A stretch of 8,541 nt of DNA from NCBI GenBank assembly GCA_023424095.1, contig JAFAEG010000011.1, positions 1-8,541 of the forward strand, written 5' to 3'. The notes below the pieces were generated by a model. The model made no database searches, was not told the DNA's origin, and saw only the letters and a list, made by a program, of their open reading frames with translations. Positions 1-6,740 of this stretch are shown here, in pieces. This DNA comes from Pseudomonadota bacterium. Its GTDB lineage: Bacteria; Pseudomonadota; Alphaproteobacteria; Sphingomonadales; Sphingomonadaceae. Position 1 is the first letter of the stretch, and each line of letters starts with the position of its first letter. The translations under genes and the position numbers were made by a program.

Positions 1-1158
1 GGGGATGGCGACTTCGGGGTCGTCCCACGCCACGTCGGCGCGCGGCGCCATCATTAGGCCGCCGCCCAGGATGAGCGCCGGCGCGGTCGCGGCGAGGGGG
101 ACGAGCTGGGCGTAGGGGGCGGCGAGCATGGCCAGCAGGAACAGCAATCCGCAAACGATGGCGGTGAGGCCGGTGCGGCCGCCCGCCTGCACGCCTGCGG
201 CGCTCTCGACATAGGAGGTGACGGTGGTCGTGCCCGCCAGCGCGCCGAACATGGCGGCGACGCTGTCGGTGAAGAAGATGCGGTTCAATTTCGGGATTCG
301 GCCGTCCGGGCCGATCAGGCCGGCGCGGCGGGTGACGCCCACCAATGTCCCGATATTGTCGAACAGATCGACGAACAGGAAGACGAACAGGATTTCGAGG
401 ATGCCGATGCCGTAGCCGCCGGTGAAGACGCCGGCGAGGTCGAGCTGGAAGGCGGTGTCGGCGATCGCGGTGAGATCATAAGGCTGCGGCTCGAAGGCGA
501 CGAGGCCGAACGCCCAGCCCGCGAGCGTGGTCGCGACGATGCCGAGCAGGATCGCGCCCCGCACCTTCCAGGCCGAGAGCGCCGCGATGATCGCGAGGCC
601 GAGCAGAGCGAGCGCGGCCGCCGGCTGGGTCAGGTCGCCAAGGGTGACCGAGGTCGCTTCGCTTGAGACGACGATGCCGGCATTCTTCAGGCCGATGAAG
701 CCGATGAACAGGCCGATGCCGCCCGCCACGGCCGCGAACAGATAGGGTGGGATGGCGGCGACGATCAGCTGCCTCAGCCCCGCGAAGGTCAGCAGCAGGA
801 AGGCGACGCCCGAGATGAAGACGCAGCCCAAAGCGACCTGCCACGGCACCCCCATCGCGGCGACAACGGTGAAGGCGAAATAGGCGTTGAGGCCCATGCC
901 CGGCGCGAGCGCCAGCGGCATGTTGGCGGAAAGGCCCATCAGGATGCAGCCGAAGGCGGCGGCGAGGCAGGTGGCCGCCGCGACCGCCGCGACCGGCATC
1001 CCGGCCTGACCCAGGATCGCCGGGTTCACCAGGATGATATAGGCCATGGTGACGAAGGTCGTGACGCCCGCGAGCACCTCCGTGCGCAGCGTCGTGCCGC
1101 GCGCACTCAGCTCGAAACGGCGTTCGAGCAGGCCGGTGGTTTCGGCTTCGCTGGCCAT
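1..1158 (-). CDS. AzgA-type NCS2 purine (adenine/guanine/hypoxanthine) permease, 3' end beyond window
   Basis: Probable inner-membrane proton symporter for nucleobases, of the adenine/guanine/hypoxanthine branch of NCS2. The frame is open from the ATG at 1158 to the left edge, giving 386 residues; family members are usually about 430-450, so roughly the last 50 residues are missing. Visible family motifs are NPAIL (45-49), APGMGLNAYF (85-94), FVDLFDNIGTL (262-272) and GTTTVTSYVESAAGV (309-323); the last is a hallmark of the AzgA-like group. Many hydrophobic segments fit a polytopic membrane protein, for example around residues 55-75, 108-127, 140-157, 182-195, 203-222, 250-265, 331-347 and 355-370. 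The ATG at 1158 was chosen because the purine-rich GGGGAGGGG lies just upstream. The exact substrate cannot be read from the sequence. It may be transcribed from its own promoter in the 1159-1225 region, since a large inverted repeat separates it from glcB. Confidence 0.93.
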   Translation of the reverse strand, partial: MASEAETTGLLERRFELSARGTTLRTEVLAGVTTFVTMAYIILVNPAILGQAGMPVAAVAAATCLAAAFGCILMGLSANMPLALAPGMGLNAYFAFTVVAAMGVPWQVALGCVFISGVAFLLLTFAGLRQLIVAAIPPYLFAAVAGGIGLFIGFIGLKNAGIVVSSEATSVTLGDLTQPAAALALLGLAIIAALSAWKVRGAILLGIVATTLAGWAFGLVAFEPQPYDLTAIADTAFQLDLAGVFTGGYGIGILEILFVFLFVDLFDNIGTLVGVTRRAGLIGPDGRIPKLNRIFFTDSVAAMFGALAGTTTVTSYVESAAGVQAGGRTGLTAIVCGLLFLLAMLAAPYAQLVPLAATAPALILGGGLMMAPRADVAWDDPEVAIP

Positions 1159-1165
1159 GACTGCG

Positions 1166-1174
1166 CCCCTCCCC
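1166..1174 (-). promoter_or_regulatory. Ribosome binding site of the purine permease, partly within a small hairpin
   Basis: On the minus strand GGGGAGGGG lies upstream of the permease ATG, with the GGAGG core 9 nt from it. This is the clearest Shine-Dalgarno in the window and supports the start at 1158. A short inverted repeat (arms 1169-1173 and 1180-1184, CTCCC/GGGAG on the plus strand) could pair part of this site in the mRNA. Just upstream, 1201-1206 and 1215-1220 form a perfect 6-bp inverted repeat (GGGAGC/GCTCCC, 8-nt loop) that could be an operator or a 5' leader hairpin. A TTCCGC-16-TATTCT pair on the minus strand is a possible but weak promoter. The ribosome site is seen directly; any regulatory role is inference. 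Confidence 0.6.
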
Positions 1175-1225
1175 GAGGTGGGAGAATAACGCATCGTTTC
1201 GGGAGCGGAAGAGTGCTCCCCACAG

Positions 1226-1315
1226 CGTCATGCTGAACTTGTTTCAGCATCCATCATTCCGATTGAACCACGGTGGTGGTGGACAGATGGACCCTGAAAC
1301 GAGTTCAGGGTGACG
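1226..1315. repeat. 90-bp inverted-repeat (REP/BIME-like) element between glcB and the permease
   Basis: Two 34-bp arms (1226-1259 and 1282-1315) are inverted relative to each other around a 22-bp centre. Each arm also contains its own hairpin: ATGCTGAA (1230-1237) with TTCAGCAT (1243-1250), and ACCCTGAA (1291-1298) with TTCAGGGT (1304-1311), each with a 5-nt loop. The outer ends are CGTCA and TGACG. The arms differ at two stem positions, and each difference is matched on the opposite side of its own hairpin, so hairpin formation within an arm appears to be maintained. It lies just downstream of the glcB stop and could protect or end that transcript, but no T-run follows the stem on the minus strand, so a standard intrinsic terminator is not evident. 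I recall similar CCCTGAA...TTCAGGG repeats as common in sphingomonad intergenic regions. Confidence 0.85.
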
Positions 1316-1345
1316 GGGGTGGGCGTTCAGGGTGATGGGGGAGGC
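1303..1345. repeat. Imperfect tandem duplication, about 22-bp period
   Basis: The 21-mer at 1303-1323 (GTTCAGGGTGACGGGGGTGGG) is repeated at 1325-1345 with 19 of 21 positions identical. The first copy overlaps the right end of the inverted-repeat element and the second ends next to the glcB stop codon. It looks like a local slippage or short-homology duplication of the element's edge. No function is evident. Confidence 0.6.
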
Positions 1346-1346
1346 G

Positions 1347-3458
1347 TCAGCCCGCGCCCTTCAACCGCCGCCGGAAGCTGTGCAGCAAAGGCTCGGTATA
1401 GCCGTTCGGCTGGCTCGTCCCCTCGAAGATGAGTGCCCGCGCGGCCTGGAAGGCGAGGCTGGTGGCCTCATTCCCGGCCATCGGCCGGTAGAACGGATCG
1501 CCCGCATTCTGCGCGTCGACCTTGGCGGCCATGCGGGCCAGCGCCGCGTCGACTTCCTCCGCCGTGCAGACGCCGTGGAGCAACCAGTTGGCGATGTGCT
1601 GGGAGGAGATGCGCAGGGTCGCGCGATCTTCCATCAGGCCGATGTCGTGAATGTCCGGCACCTTCGAGCAGCCGACGCCCTGATCGATCCAGCGCACGAC
1701 ATAGCCGAGAATGCCCTGGGCATTGTTGTCCAGCTCCTCGCGCACCTCCTCGGCCGACCAGTTGCGGCCGGCGGCAAGCGGGATGGTCAGCAGCGGATCG
1801 AGGCCGGGCGCGGGCTGGCCGGCCAGTTCGCGCTGGCGGGCGAAGACGTCGGTCTCGTGATAGTGAAGCGCGTGCAACACCGCGGCGGTCGGGCTCGGCA
1901 CCCAGGCGGTGTTGGCGCCGGCTTTGGGATGACCGCTCTTCTGGGCGAGCATGTCGGCCATCCGGTCGGGCGCGGCCCACATCCCCTTGCCGATCTGCGC
2001 GCGCCCCGAAAAGCCGCTGGCCAGGCCAATCGCGACGTTGCGGGCCTCATAGGCGGCGATCCAGTCGCTCGCCTTCATCTCGCCCTTGCGCACCATCGGG
2101 CCGGCCCGCATCGATGTGTGCATCTCGTCGCCGGTGCGGTCGAGGAAGCCGGTGTTGATGAAGACGATGCGGTCTTTCACCGCATGGATGCAGGCGGCGA
2201 GATTGGCGGAGGTGCGGCGCTCCTCGTCCATCACGCCGACCTTGATGGTGTGGCGGGAGAGGCCGAGCAGATCCTCGACCGCATCGAAGAGCCGGTTGGT
2301 GAGGGCGGCCTCGTCCGGCCCGTGCATCTTGGGCTTCACGATATAGACCGAGCCGGAGCGGCTGTTCTTGAACCTTCCGCCGCCCTTGAGGTCGTGGAGC
2401 GCGATCAGGCTGGTGACGATGGCGTCGAGAATGCCCTCGGGCGCCTCCTCGCCATCGGGCAGGATGATCGCCGGGTTGGTCATCAGATGTCCGACATTGC
2501 GGACGAAGAGCAGGCTGCGGCCGGGGAGGGTGAGGGTCGAGCCGTCGGGTGCGGTATAATTGCGGTCGTCTTCGAGCTCGCGGGTCAGGCTGCGCCCGCC
2601 TTTGTCGAAGCGGGCGGACAAATCGCCCTTCATCAGGCCGAGCCAGTTGCGATAGGCGGCGACCTTGTCCTGCGCATCCACCGCCGCGACGCTGTCCTCC
2701 AGATCGACGATGGTGGTCAAAGCGGCTTCGAGCACGACGTCGGCGATGCCGGCCGGATCGTCGCGGCCGATCGGGTGGTCGCGGTCGAAATGCACCTCGA
2801 TGTGCAGGCCGTTGTGGTGGAACAGGCGCACCGCGCCGCCCTGACGCTCGCCCGCATATTGCGAGGGGTCGCGGATCGCGATGCCCTGTTCGGGAGCGGT
2901 CAAATCCGTCCATGAACCTTCGGCGAGCGGCACGGCCTCGTCCAGCAACGCCTTGGCGCGGGCGATGACCCTCGCACCGCGCTCGGGGTCATAACCCCCG
3001 CCGGACGGCAGATCACCCAGCGCGTCGGTGCCGTAGAGCGCGTCGTAGAGACTGCCCCAACGGGCATTGGCGGCGTTCAGCAGGAAGCGCGCGTTGAGCA
3101 CGGGCACGACCAGCTGCGGCCCGGCCAGGCGGGCGACCTCGTCGTCCACCTTGTCGGGTGCGATGGTGAAGGGGGCGGGTTCGTCGGCGAGGTAGCCGAT
3201 TTCGCGCAGGAAGGCCTGATAGGGCGCGGCGGACGGCACGCCGGGGTTCGCCTCATGCCAGGCGTCGAGCTTCGCCTGCAGCTTGTCGCGGGTCGCCAGC
3301 AAAGCGCGATTCTCCGGCGTGAAGCGGGCATAGATCTCCGCGACACCGCGCCAGAAGGCGTCCGGCGCGATGCCGGTGCCGGGCAGCGCCTCACGCTCGA
3401 GAAAGTCCGCCAGCGTCGCGGCAACCTGAAGCCCCGCTTTGTCGATCGTCTCGGTCAT
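1347..3458 (-). CDS. glcB: Malate synthase G
   Basis: Cytoplasmic enzyme that condenses glyoxylate with acetyl-CoA and water to give malate and CoA; it serves the glyoxylate bypass and glycolate/glyoxylate use. The 703 residues are close to the usual length of the G isoform (E. coli about 723) and far longer than the A isoform. Family landmarks are visible: LFVRNVGHLM with Arg320, GVMDEERRTSANL with Glu412, INTGFLDRTGDEMHTSM with Asp440, and CSKVPDIHDIGLMEDRATLRISSQH in two parts with Cys597 and Asp611. By motif and spacing these match E. coli Arg338, Glu427, Asp455, Cys617 and the catalytic base Asp631. The C-terminus (FEGTSQPNGYTEPLLHSFRR region) is intact. The ATG at 3458 was chosen because the protein aligns from MTETIDK onward; the longer frame to 3653 runs into the divergent gene and has no family resemblance. 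The Shine-Dalgarno is weak (GGAAAAGCGAG). No aceA or glc genes are present beside it. Confidence 0.97.
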   Translation of the reverse strand: MTETIDKAGLQVAATLADFLEREALPGTGIAPDAFWRGVAEIYARFTPENRALLATRDKLQAKLDAWHEANPGVPSAAPYQAFLREIGYLADEPAPFTIAPDKVDDEVARLAGPQLVVPVLNARFLLNAANARWGSLYDALYGTDALGDLPSGGGYDPERGARVIARAKALLDEAVPLAEGSWTDLTAPEQGIAIRDPSQYAGERQGGAVRLFHHNGLHIEVHFDRDHPIGRDDPAGIADVVLEAALTTIVDLEDSVAAVDAQDKVAAYRNWLGLMKGDLSARFDKGGRSLTRELEDDRNYTAPDGSTLTLPGRSLLFVRNVGHLMTNPAIILPDGEEAPEGILDAIVTSLIALHDLKGGGRFKNSRSGSVYIVKPKMHGPDEAALTNRLFDAVEDLLGLSRHTIKVGVMDEERRTSANLAACIHAVKDRIVFINTGFLDRTGDEMHTSMRAGPMVRKGEMKASDWIAAYEARNVAIGLASGFSGRAQIGKGMWAAPDRMADMLAQKSGHPKAGANTAWVPSPTAAVLHALHYHETDVFARQRELAGQPAPGLDPLLTIPLAAGRNWSAEEVREELDNNAQGILGYVVRWIDQGVGCSKVPDIHDIGLMEDRATLRISSQHIANWLLHGVCTAEEVDAALARMAAKVDAQNAGDPFYRPMAGNEATSLAFQAARALIFEGTSQPNGYTEPLLHSFRRRLKGAG

Positions 3459-3497
3459 CGTCTCGCTTTTCCGCAGTGTGAAGCCTAGCTTGGCCCC

Positions 3498-3761
3498 ATG
3501 ACCTTCGACGATCAACTGCTCCGCTATTTCGGCACCACCGATATCTCCGCCATCCCGCCCGCCGCGCTGGAGGCGGGCGCTGAGCGGATGCGCGTCGATC
3601 TGGGGCTGGAGACGGATCGGCCGAGGCGGTTCGTATTGTGGGCATTGCTGCACACGCTGGGAGAAGCACCCGATCTCGACGTGGCGTTCGAGAATGAGGA
3701 TGACCGCAATGCGGCGCGCAGCCTGATGGCGCTGCTCGAAGGCGAAGCGCCCGGCGCATGA
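3498..3761 (+). CDS. Uncharacterised acidic 87-aa protein, coupled to RNB ribonuclease
   Basis: I do not recognise the family. The protein is small and acidic (about 17 Asp/Glu against 8 Arg and no Lys), with no signal peptide, membrane segment or cysteine. It has an N-terminal part beginning MTFDDQLLRYFG and a probable helical C-terminal half (RRFVLWALLHTLGEAP, then an acidic patch AFENEDDRNAARSLMALLEG). Its TGA overlaps the ATG of the ribonuclease gene (ATGA at 3758-3761), a layout typical of translational coupling and often of functional partners. The start at 3498 lies only 39 bp from the divergent glcB start and has no clear Shine-Dalgarno, so initiation may be leaderless or inefficient; an internal ATG at 3588 is a less likely alternative. 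Reality of the gene is supported by the coupling and by protein-like composition; its role as an accessory factor of the ribonuclease is inference. Confidence 0.75.
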   Translation: MTFDDQLLRYFGTTDISAIPPAALEAGAERMRVDLGLETDRPRRFVLWALLHTLGEAPDLDVAFENEDDRNAARSLMALLEGEAPGA

Positions 3762-5134
3762 AGATCATCGTCGATCCGACCGGCGCGCTCGATGGCGGGC
3801 TGGCGACCCTGCGCGCCGAACTGACCCTGCCCGGTGCATTTCCGGACGGGGTGATCGCGGCGGCCGAAGCGGCGGCGCGGCGGGTGCCGGACGCGCATGT
3901 TGATCGCACCGCCATGCCCTTCCTCACGCTCGATCCGGAAGGCGCGACCGATCTGGACCAGGCTTTCGCGATCGAGGCGGCGGGCGGCGATTTGCTGCTT
4001 CATTATGCCATCGCCGATGTGGGCTGGTTCGTGACGGCCGGCGATCCGCTCGACACCGAGGCCTGGAAGCGCGGTGCGACCATGTATTTCCCGGACGGCC
4101 GGATCGGCCTCTATCCGCCGGTGCTGAGCGAGGGCGCGGCCAGCCTGCTGCCCGATGGCGAGCGACCGGCGGTGATCTTCACGGTACGGATCGGGGCGGA
4201 TGGCAATGCGGCGATCGATGGCGTCGAGCGCGCTTTGATCCGAAGCCGGGCCAAGCTCGCCTATGAGACGGCGACCGAGGCCGATCTGCCCGAGGGCTTC
4301 GCCGAGCTCGCCCGGCGGGTGCAGGCGGCCGAGGCGGCGCGCGGCGCGGCGCGGGTCGATCCGCCGGAACAGGAAGTCACCCGCGACGAGGCGGGCGGCT
4401 ACACGCTCGCTTTCCGGCCGCGCCCGAAGGCGGAAGCGGACAATGCGGCTTTGTCGCTGGCGGCGAATCTGGCGGTCGGGCAATTGCTGATGGCGCATCG
4501 CACCGGGCTGTTCAGGGTGATGGCCGAGCCCGATCCGCGCGCCGTGCGGCGGCTGCGGGAGACGGCCAAGGCGCTGGGTCTGGATTGGCCGAAGCGGACG
4601 CCTTTGGACAATTTCGAGCGGCGGTTGGACCCGAACAAGCCCGTCGACGCGGCCTTCATGCTCGCCGTGCGGCGCGGCAGTCCGGGGGCGAGCTATGCGC
4701 CGTTCGCGCAAGGGGAGACGCCCTGGCACGCGGCGGTCGCGGCCACTTACGCGCACGCCACCGCGCCGCTGCGCCGGCTGGCGGACCGCTATGTCGTGGA
4801 GGCGGCACTGGCGGTCGCCAATGGCCGGCCGGTGCCGAATGAAGAGGCATTTGCGCGTTTGCCCAAAGTGATGGCGCGGGCCGATGCGCTGGGCGGACGG
4901 ATCGACCGCGCGGCGATCGACCTGGCCGAAGCGGTGATGCTGCAGGGCCGGATCGGCGAGACGTTCGCGGCGGTGGTGACCGATACGGACGAGCGCGGCG
5001 CGCGGATTCAGCTCACCGACGTGCCGGTGGTCGCGCGCGTCGCGGCACAGGCTGAGCCCGGCGATACCCTGCAGGTCCGGCTGGACGCGGTGGACCTGAC
5101 GCGCCGGACGATCGGCTTCAGCCCTGTCCATTAA
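3758..5134 (+). CDS. RNB-domain (RNase II/R family) ribonuclease, compact form
   Basis: Probable processive 3'-5' exoribonuclease of the RNase II/R superfamily, acting on RNA in the cytoplasm. Family signatures are in order: LTLDPEGATDLDQAFAIE (56-73), HYAIADVGWFV (82-92), GATMYFPDGRIGLYPPVLSEG (106-126, written here as motif landmarks Y110, P112 and P120), and YAHATAPLRRLADRYV (331-346). Asp59, Asp65 and Asp67 match metal ligands of the RNB site, but the fourth acidic position is Gln68. Arg339/340 match the conserved SPIRR-type arginines. At 458 residues it is much shorter than RNase II (about 644) or RNase R (about 813): only about 50 residues precede the catalytic core, so the two N-terminal cold-shock domains are absent, and residues about 400-458 may form a reduced OB/S1-like domain. 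Similar short RNB proteins with a DLDQA motif are known to me from actinobacteria and alphaproteobacteria, so this is probably a subfamily trait and not a defect. It is coupled to the upstream small gene by ATGA. It should not be called rnr or rnb without phylogeny. Confidence 0.92.
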   Translation: MKIIVDPTGALDGGLATLRAELTLPGAFPDGVIAAAEAAARRVPDAHVDRTAMPFLTLDPEGATDLDQAFAIEAAGGDLLLHYAIADVGWFVTAGDPLDTEAWKRGATMYFPDGRIGLYPPVLSEGAASLLPDGERPAVIFTVRIGADGNAAIDGVERALIRSRAKLAYETATEADLPEGFAELARRVQAAEAARGAARVDPPEQEVTRDEAGGYTLAFRPRPKAEADNAALSLAANLAVGQLLMAHRTGLFRVMAEPDPRAVRRLRETAKALGLDWPKRTPLDNFERRLDPNKPVDAAFMLAVRRGSPGASYAPFAQGETPWHAAVAATYAHATAPLRRLADRYVVEAALAVANGRPVPNEEAFARLPKVMARADALGGRIDRAAIDLAEAVMLQGRIGETFAAVVTDTDERGARIQLTDVPVVARVAAQAEPGDTLQVRLDAVDLTRRTIGFSPVH

Positions 5135-5218
5135 AACTCGTCATTCCAGCGAAAGCTGGAATCTCATTTCCCTTCTTCGTGCCAAGTGAGGGAGTTTCCA
5201 GCTTTCGCTGGAATGACG
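5133..5218 (-). terminator. Possible intrinsic terminator of the hutUH transcript formed by repeat copy A
   Basis: On the minus strand the inverted repeat begins about 12 nt after the hutH stop codon and its outer stem is followed by AG and then TTTT (complement of 5133-5136). A long, strong stem with a short T-run meets the basic description of a factor-independent terminator, although the T-run is brief and the 26-bp central loop is larger than usual. The terminator role is inference from structure and position. Confidence 0.45.
5139..5218 (+). repeat. 80-bp inverted-repeat element, copy A, between convergent genes
   Basis: Terminal arms of 27 bp are inverted with 26 of 27 matches, with ends CGTCA and TGACG. 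Within the left arm ATTCCAGC-GAAA-GCTGGAAT (5143-5162) forms an 8-bp hairpin with a GNRA-type tetraloop; the right arm repeats it with a TTTC loop (5196-5213, 7 bp). The element can fold either as two small hairpins or as one long stem. It fills nearly all of the gap between the ribonuclease stop (5134) and the hutH stop (5230). Read on the minus strand, the long stem is followed by AGTTTTAATGG, so it could act as an intrinsic terminator for the hut transcript; on the plus strand no T-run follows. About 70 of 80 positions match copy B (6728-6807) when B is reverse-complemented. I assign plus orientation arbitrarily to this copy. Confidence 0.88.
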
Positions 5219-5229
5219 TGAGGGGAAGC

Positions 5230-6723
5230 TCAGAAGTTGGCCAACCCCTCGAACGAGCCGTCCAGCACCGCAGCCTGCGCCCAGGCCATGTCGCCGGCCA
5301 TGTAGCGGTCGCTCTCGTAGAAGGGCACCTGCCCGCGCACGGTCGCCAGCGCCCGGGCCAGCGGCGGCGAGGTGGTCAGCGGCTTGTGGAAATCCACGCC
5401 TTGCGCGGCAGCGAGCAATTCGACGCCGATCACCCCGGCGGCGTTGCCGGCAACCCGGCGCGCCTTGGTGCCGGCATGGGTGGCCATGGAGACATGATCT
5501 TCCTGTCCGGCCGAGGTCGGCACCGTGTCCACACTGGCGGGCCAGGCGAGGGACTTGTTCTCCGACACCAGGGCCGCGGCTGTGACCTGTGCGATCATGA
5601 AACCCGAATTGACGCCGCTGTCGGGGGTCAGGAAGGGCGGCAGACCGCTCAGCTTGGGGTCCACCAGAATGGCGGTGCGGCGCTCGGAGATGCTGGCGAT
5701 TTCGCACAAGGCCATGGTCAGGATATCGGCGGCGAAGGCGACCGGCTCGGCGTGGAAATTGCCGCCCGAAATGGCTTCCTCACCGAAGATGATCGGATTG
5801 TCGGTGACGGCATTGGCCTCGATGGTCAGCGTGCCGGAGACCTGGCGGAGCAGGTCGAGCGCGGCGCCCATCACCTGCGGCTGGCAGCGGAAGGAATAAG
5901 GGTCCTGCACCCGCTCGCAGTCGGAATGGCTGGTGCGGATCGCGCTGCCTTCGAGCAGGCCGCGCAACGTCGCCGCGACCGCGATCTGGCCGGGCTGGCC
6001 GCGGGCAGCATGGATGCGGGGATCGAAGGCGGCGTCGGTGCCCTTCAGCGCGTCGATCGACATCGCGCCCGCGACCAAGGCCGCGCCGAAAACGCGCTCG
6101 GCAGCGAAAAGCGTGTCGAGCGCGATCGCGGTCGAGACCTGGGTGCCGTTGATGAGGGCAAGGCCTTCCTTGGGGCCAAGCTGGATCGGCTCGAGCCCGA
6201 GCCGCTGCAGCGCGTCGGCGGCGTGCAGCATTTCGCCCTTCAGCACGACATGGCCTTCGCCGAGCATCGCGGCGCTGAGGTGGGCGAGCGGGGCGAGATC
6301 GCCCGATGCGCCGACCGAGCCCTGCGCCGGAATCACCGGCAGGGCGTCGGCTTCGAGCATCGCCAGCAGCCGTTCCACCACCGCGCGGCTGATCCCGCTC
6401 ATGCCCCGACCGAGGCCGATGACCTTCAATGCGATGATCAGGCGAACGACTTGCGGCTTCAGCGCATCGCCGAGGCCGCAGGCGTGGGAGAGGATAAGGT
6501 TGCGCTGCAACTCCGCCAGCCGTTCGCGCGGGATGCGGGTGCTGGCGAGCAGGCCGAAGCCGGTGTTGATGCCATAGACGGTGCGGCCGCTCTCGACGAT
6601 CCGGCCGACCGCGGCAGATGACGCGTCGATCGCGGACCAGGCGTCGGGGGAGAGGGACGCGCCTTCGCCCGACCAAATGGTGCGGAGCTGGGCGAGGGTG
6701 ACGCTGCCGGGGTGCAAAATCAT
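5230..6723 (-). CDS. hutH: Histidine ammonia-lyase (histidase)
   Basis: Catalyses the first step of histidine degradation, non-oxidative deamination of L-histidine to urocanate and ammonia; a cytoplasmic homotetramer in this family. The 497 residues are near the usual length (about 510). The signature GSVGASGDLAPLAHL holds the Ala139-Ser140-Gly141 triad that cyclises to the MIO electrophile. Other active-site landmarks are Tyr50 in VYGINTGFG, Asn192 in INGTQ, QDPYSFR with Tyr276 and Arg279, GGNFH (320-324) and the GQEDH motif in the C-terminal part. These exclude phenylalanine or tyrosine ammonia-lyase as the simplest reading, together with the neighbouring hutU. The ATG at 6723 gives the family-typical start (MILHPGSVTLAQL). 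It follows hutU in the same direction with a 97-nt gap, most of it occupied by repeat copy B. The only upstream ribosome-site candidate lies in the end of that repeat. Confidence 0.97.
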   Translation of the reverse strand: MILHPGSVTLAQLRTIWSGEGASLSPDAWSAIDASSAAVGRIVESGRTVYGINTGFGLLASTRIPRERLAELQRNLILSHACGLGDALKPQVVRLIIALKVIGLGRGMSGISRAVVERLLAMLEADALPVIPAQGSVGASGDLAPLAHLSAAMLGEGHVVLKGEMLHAADALQRLGLEPIQLGPKEGLALINGTQVSTAIALDTLFAAERVFGAALVAGAMSIDALKGTDAAFDPRIHAARGQPGQIAVAATLRGLLEGSAIRTSHSDCERVQDPYSFRCQPQVMGAALDLLRQVSGTLTIEANAVTDNPIIFGEEAISGGNFHAEPVAFAADILTMALCEIASISERRTAILVDPKLSGLPPFLTPDSGVNSGFMIAQVTAAALVSENKSLAWPASVDTVPTSAGQEDHVSMATHAGTKARRVAGNAAGVIGVELLAAAQGVDFHKPLTTSPPLARALATVRGQVPFYESDRYMAGDMAWAQAAVLDGSFEGLANF

Positions 6724-6740
6724 CGTCCGTCATTCCAGCG
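6724..6740 (-). promoter_or_regulatory. Probable hutH ribosome binding site embedded in repeat copy B
   Basis: On the minus strand the leader reads GCTGGAATGACGGACG and then the hutH ATG. The best Shine-Dalgarno candidate, GGAA (complement of 6733-6736), is 9 nt from the start codon and lies in the stem of the terminal 8-bp hairpin of the repeat (6732-6751). Another GGA at 6726-6728 is too close to the start to work well. Translation of hutH may therefore depend on unfolding of this hairpin or on ribosomes arriving from hutU. The location is seen directly; the effect is inference. Confidence 0.45.

Noticed and set aside
476..1231. Minus-strand 251-codon frame overlapping the permease
   Set aside because: A shifted frame of the permease gene, Arg/His/Gly-rich, without hydrophobic segments; the in-frame permease protein has all AzgA motifs.
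1332..2915. Long plus-strand open frame (527 codons) opposite glcB
   Set aside because: It is antisense to a clearly real malate synthase G and has no recognisable protein motif; long antisense frames are expected in high-GC genes with strong codon bias.
3459..3653. Longer glcB frame starting at 3653
   Set aside because: The extra 65 residues overlap the divergent small gene and do not resemble the N-terminus of malate synthase G, which aligns from the ATG at 3458.
4507..4523. TTCAGGGTGATGG inside the ribonuclease gene resembling the repeat at 1305-1338
   Set aside because: It is in normal coding sequence (LFRVMAEP), has no inverted partner, and is short enough to occur by chance.
3524..5131. 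Minus-strand open frame (535 codons) opposite the ribonuclease and small gene
   Set aside because: Rich in Arg, His, Pro and Gly with no family motif, and opposite a frame that contains the ordered RNB motifs.
5179..6621. Plus-strand open frame (480 codons) opposite hutH
   Set aside because: Antisense shadow of hutH; its first codons come from repeat copy A.
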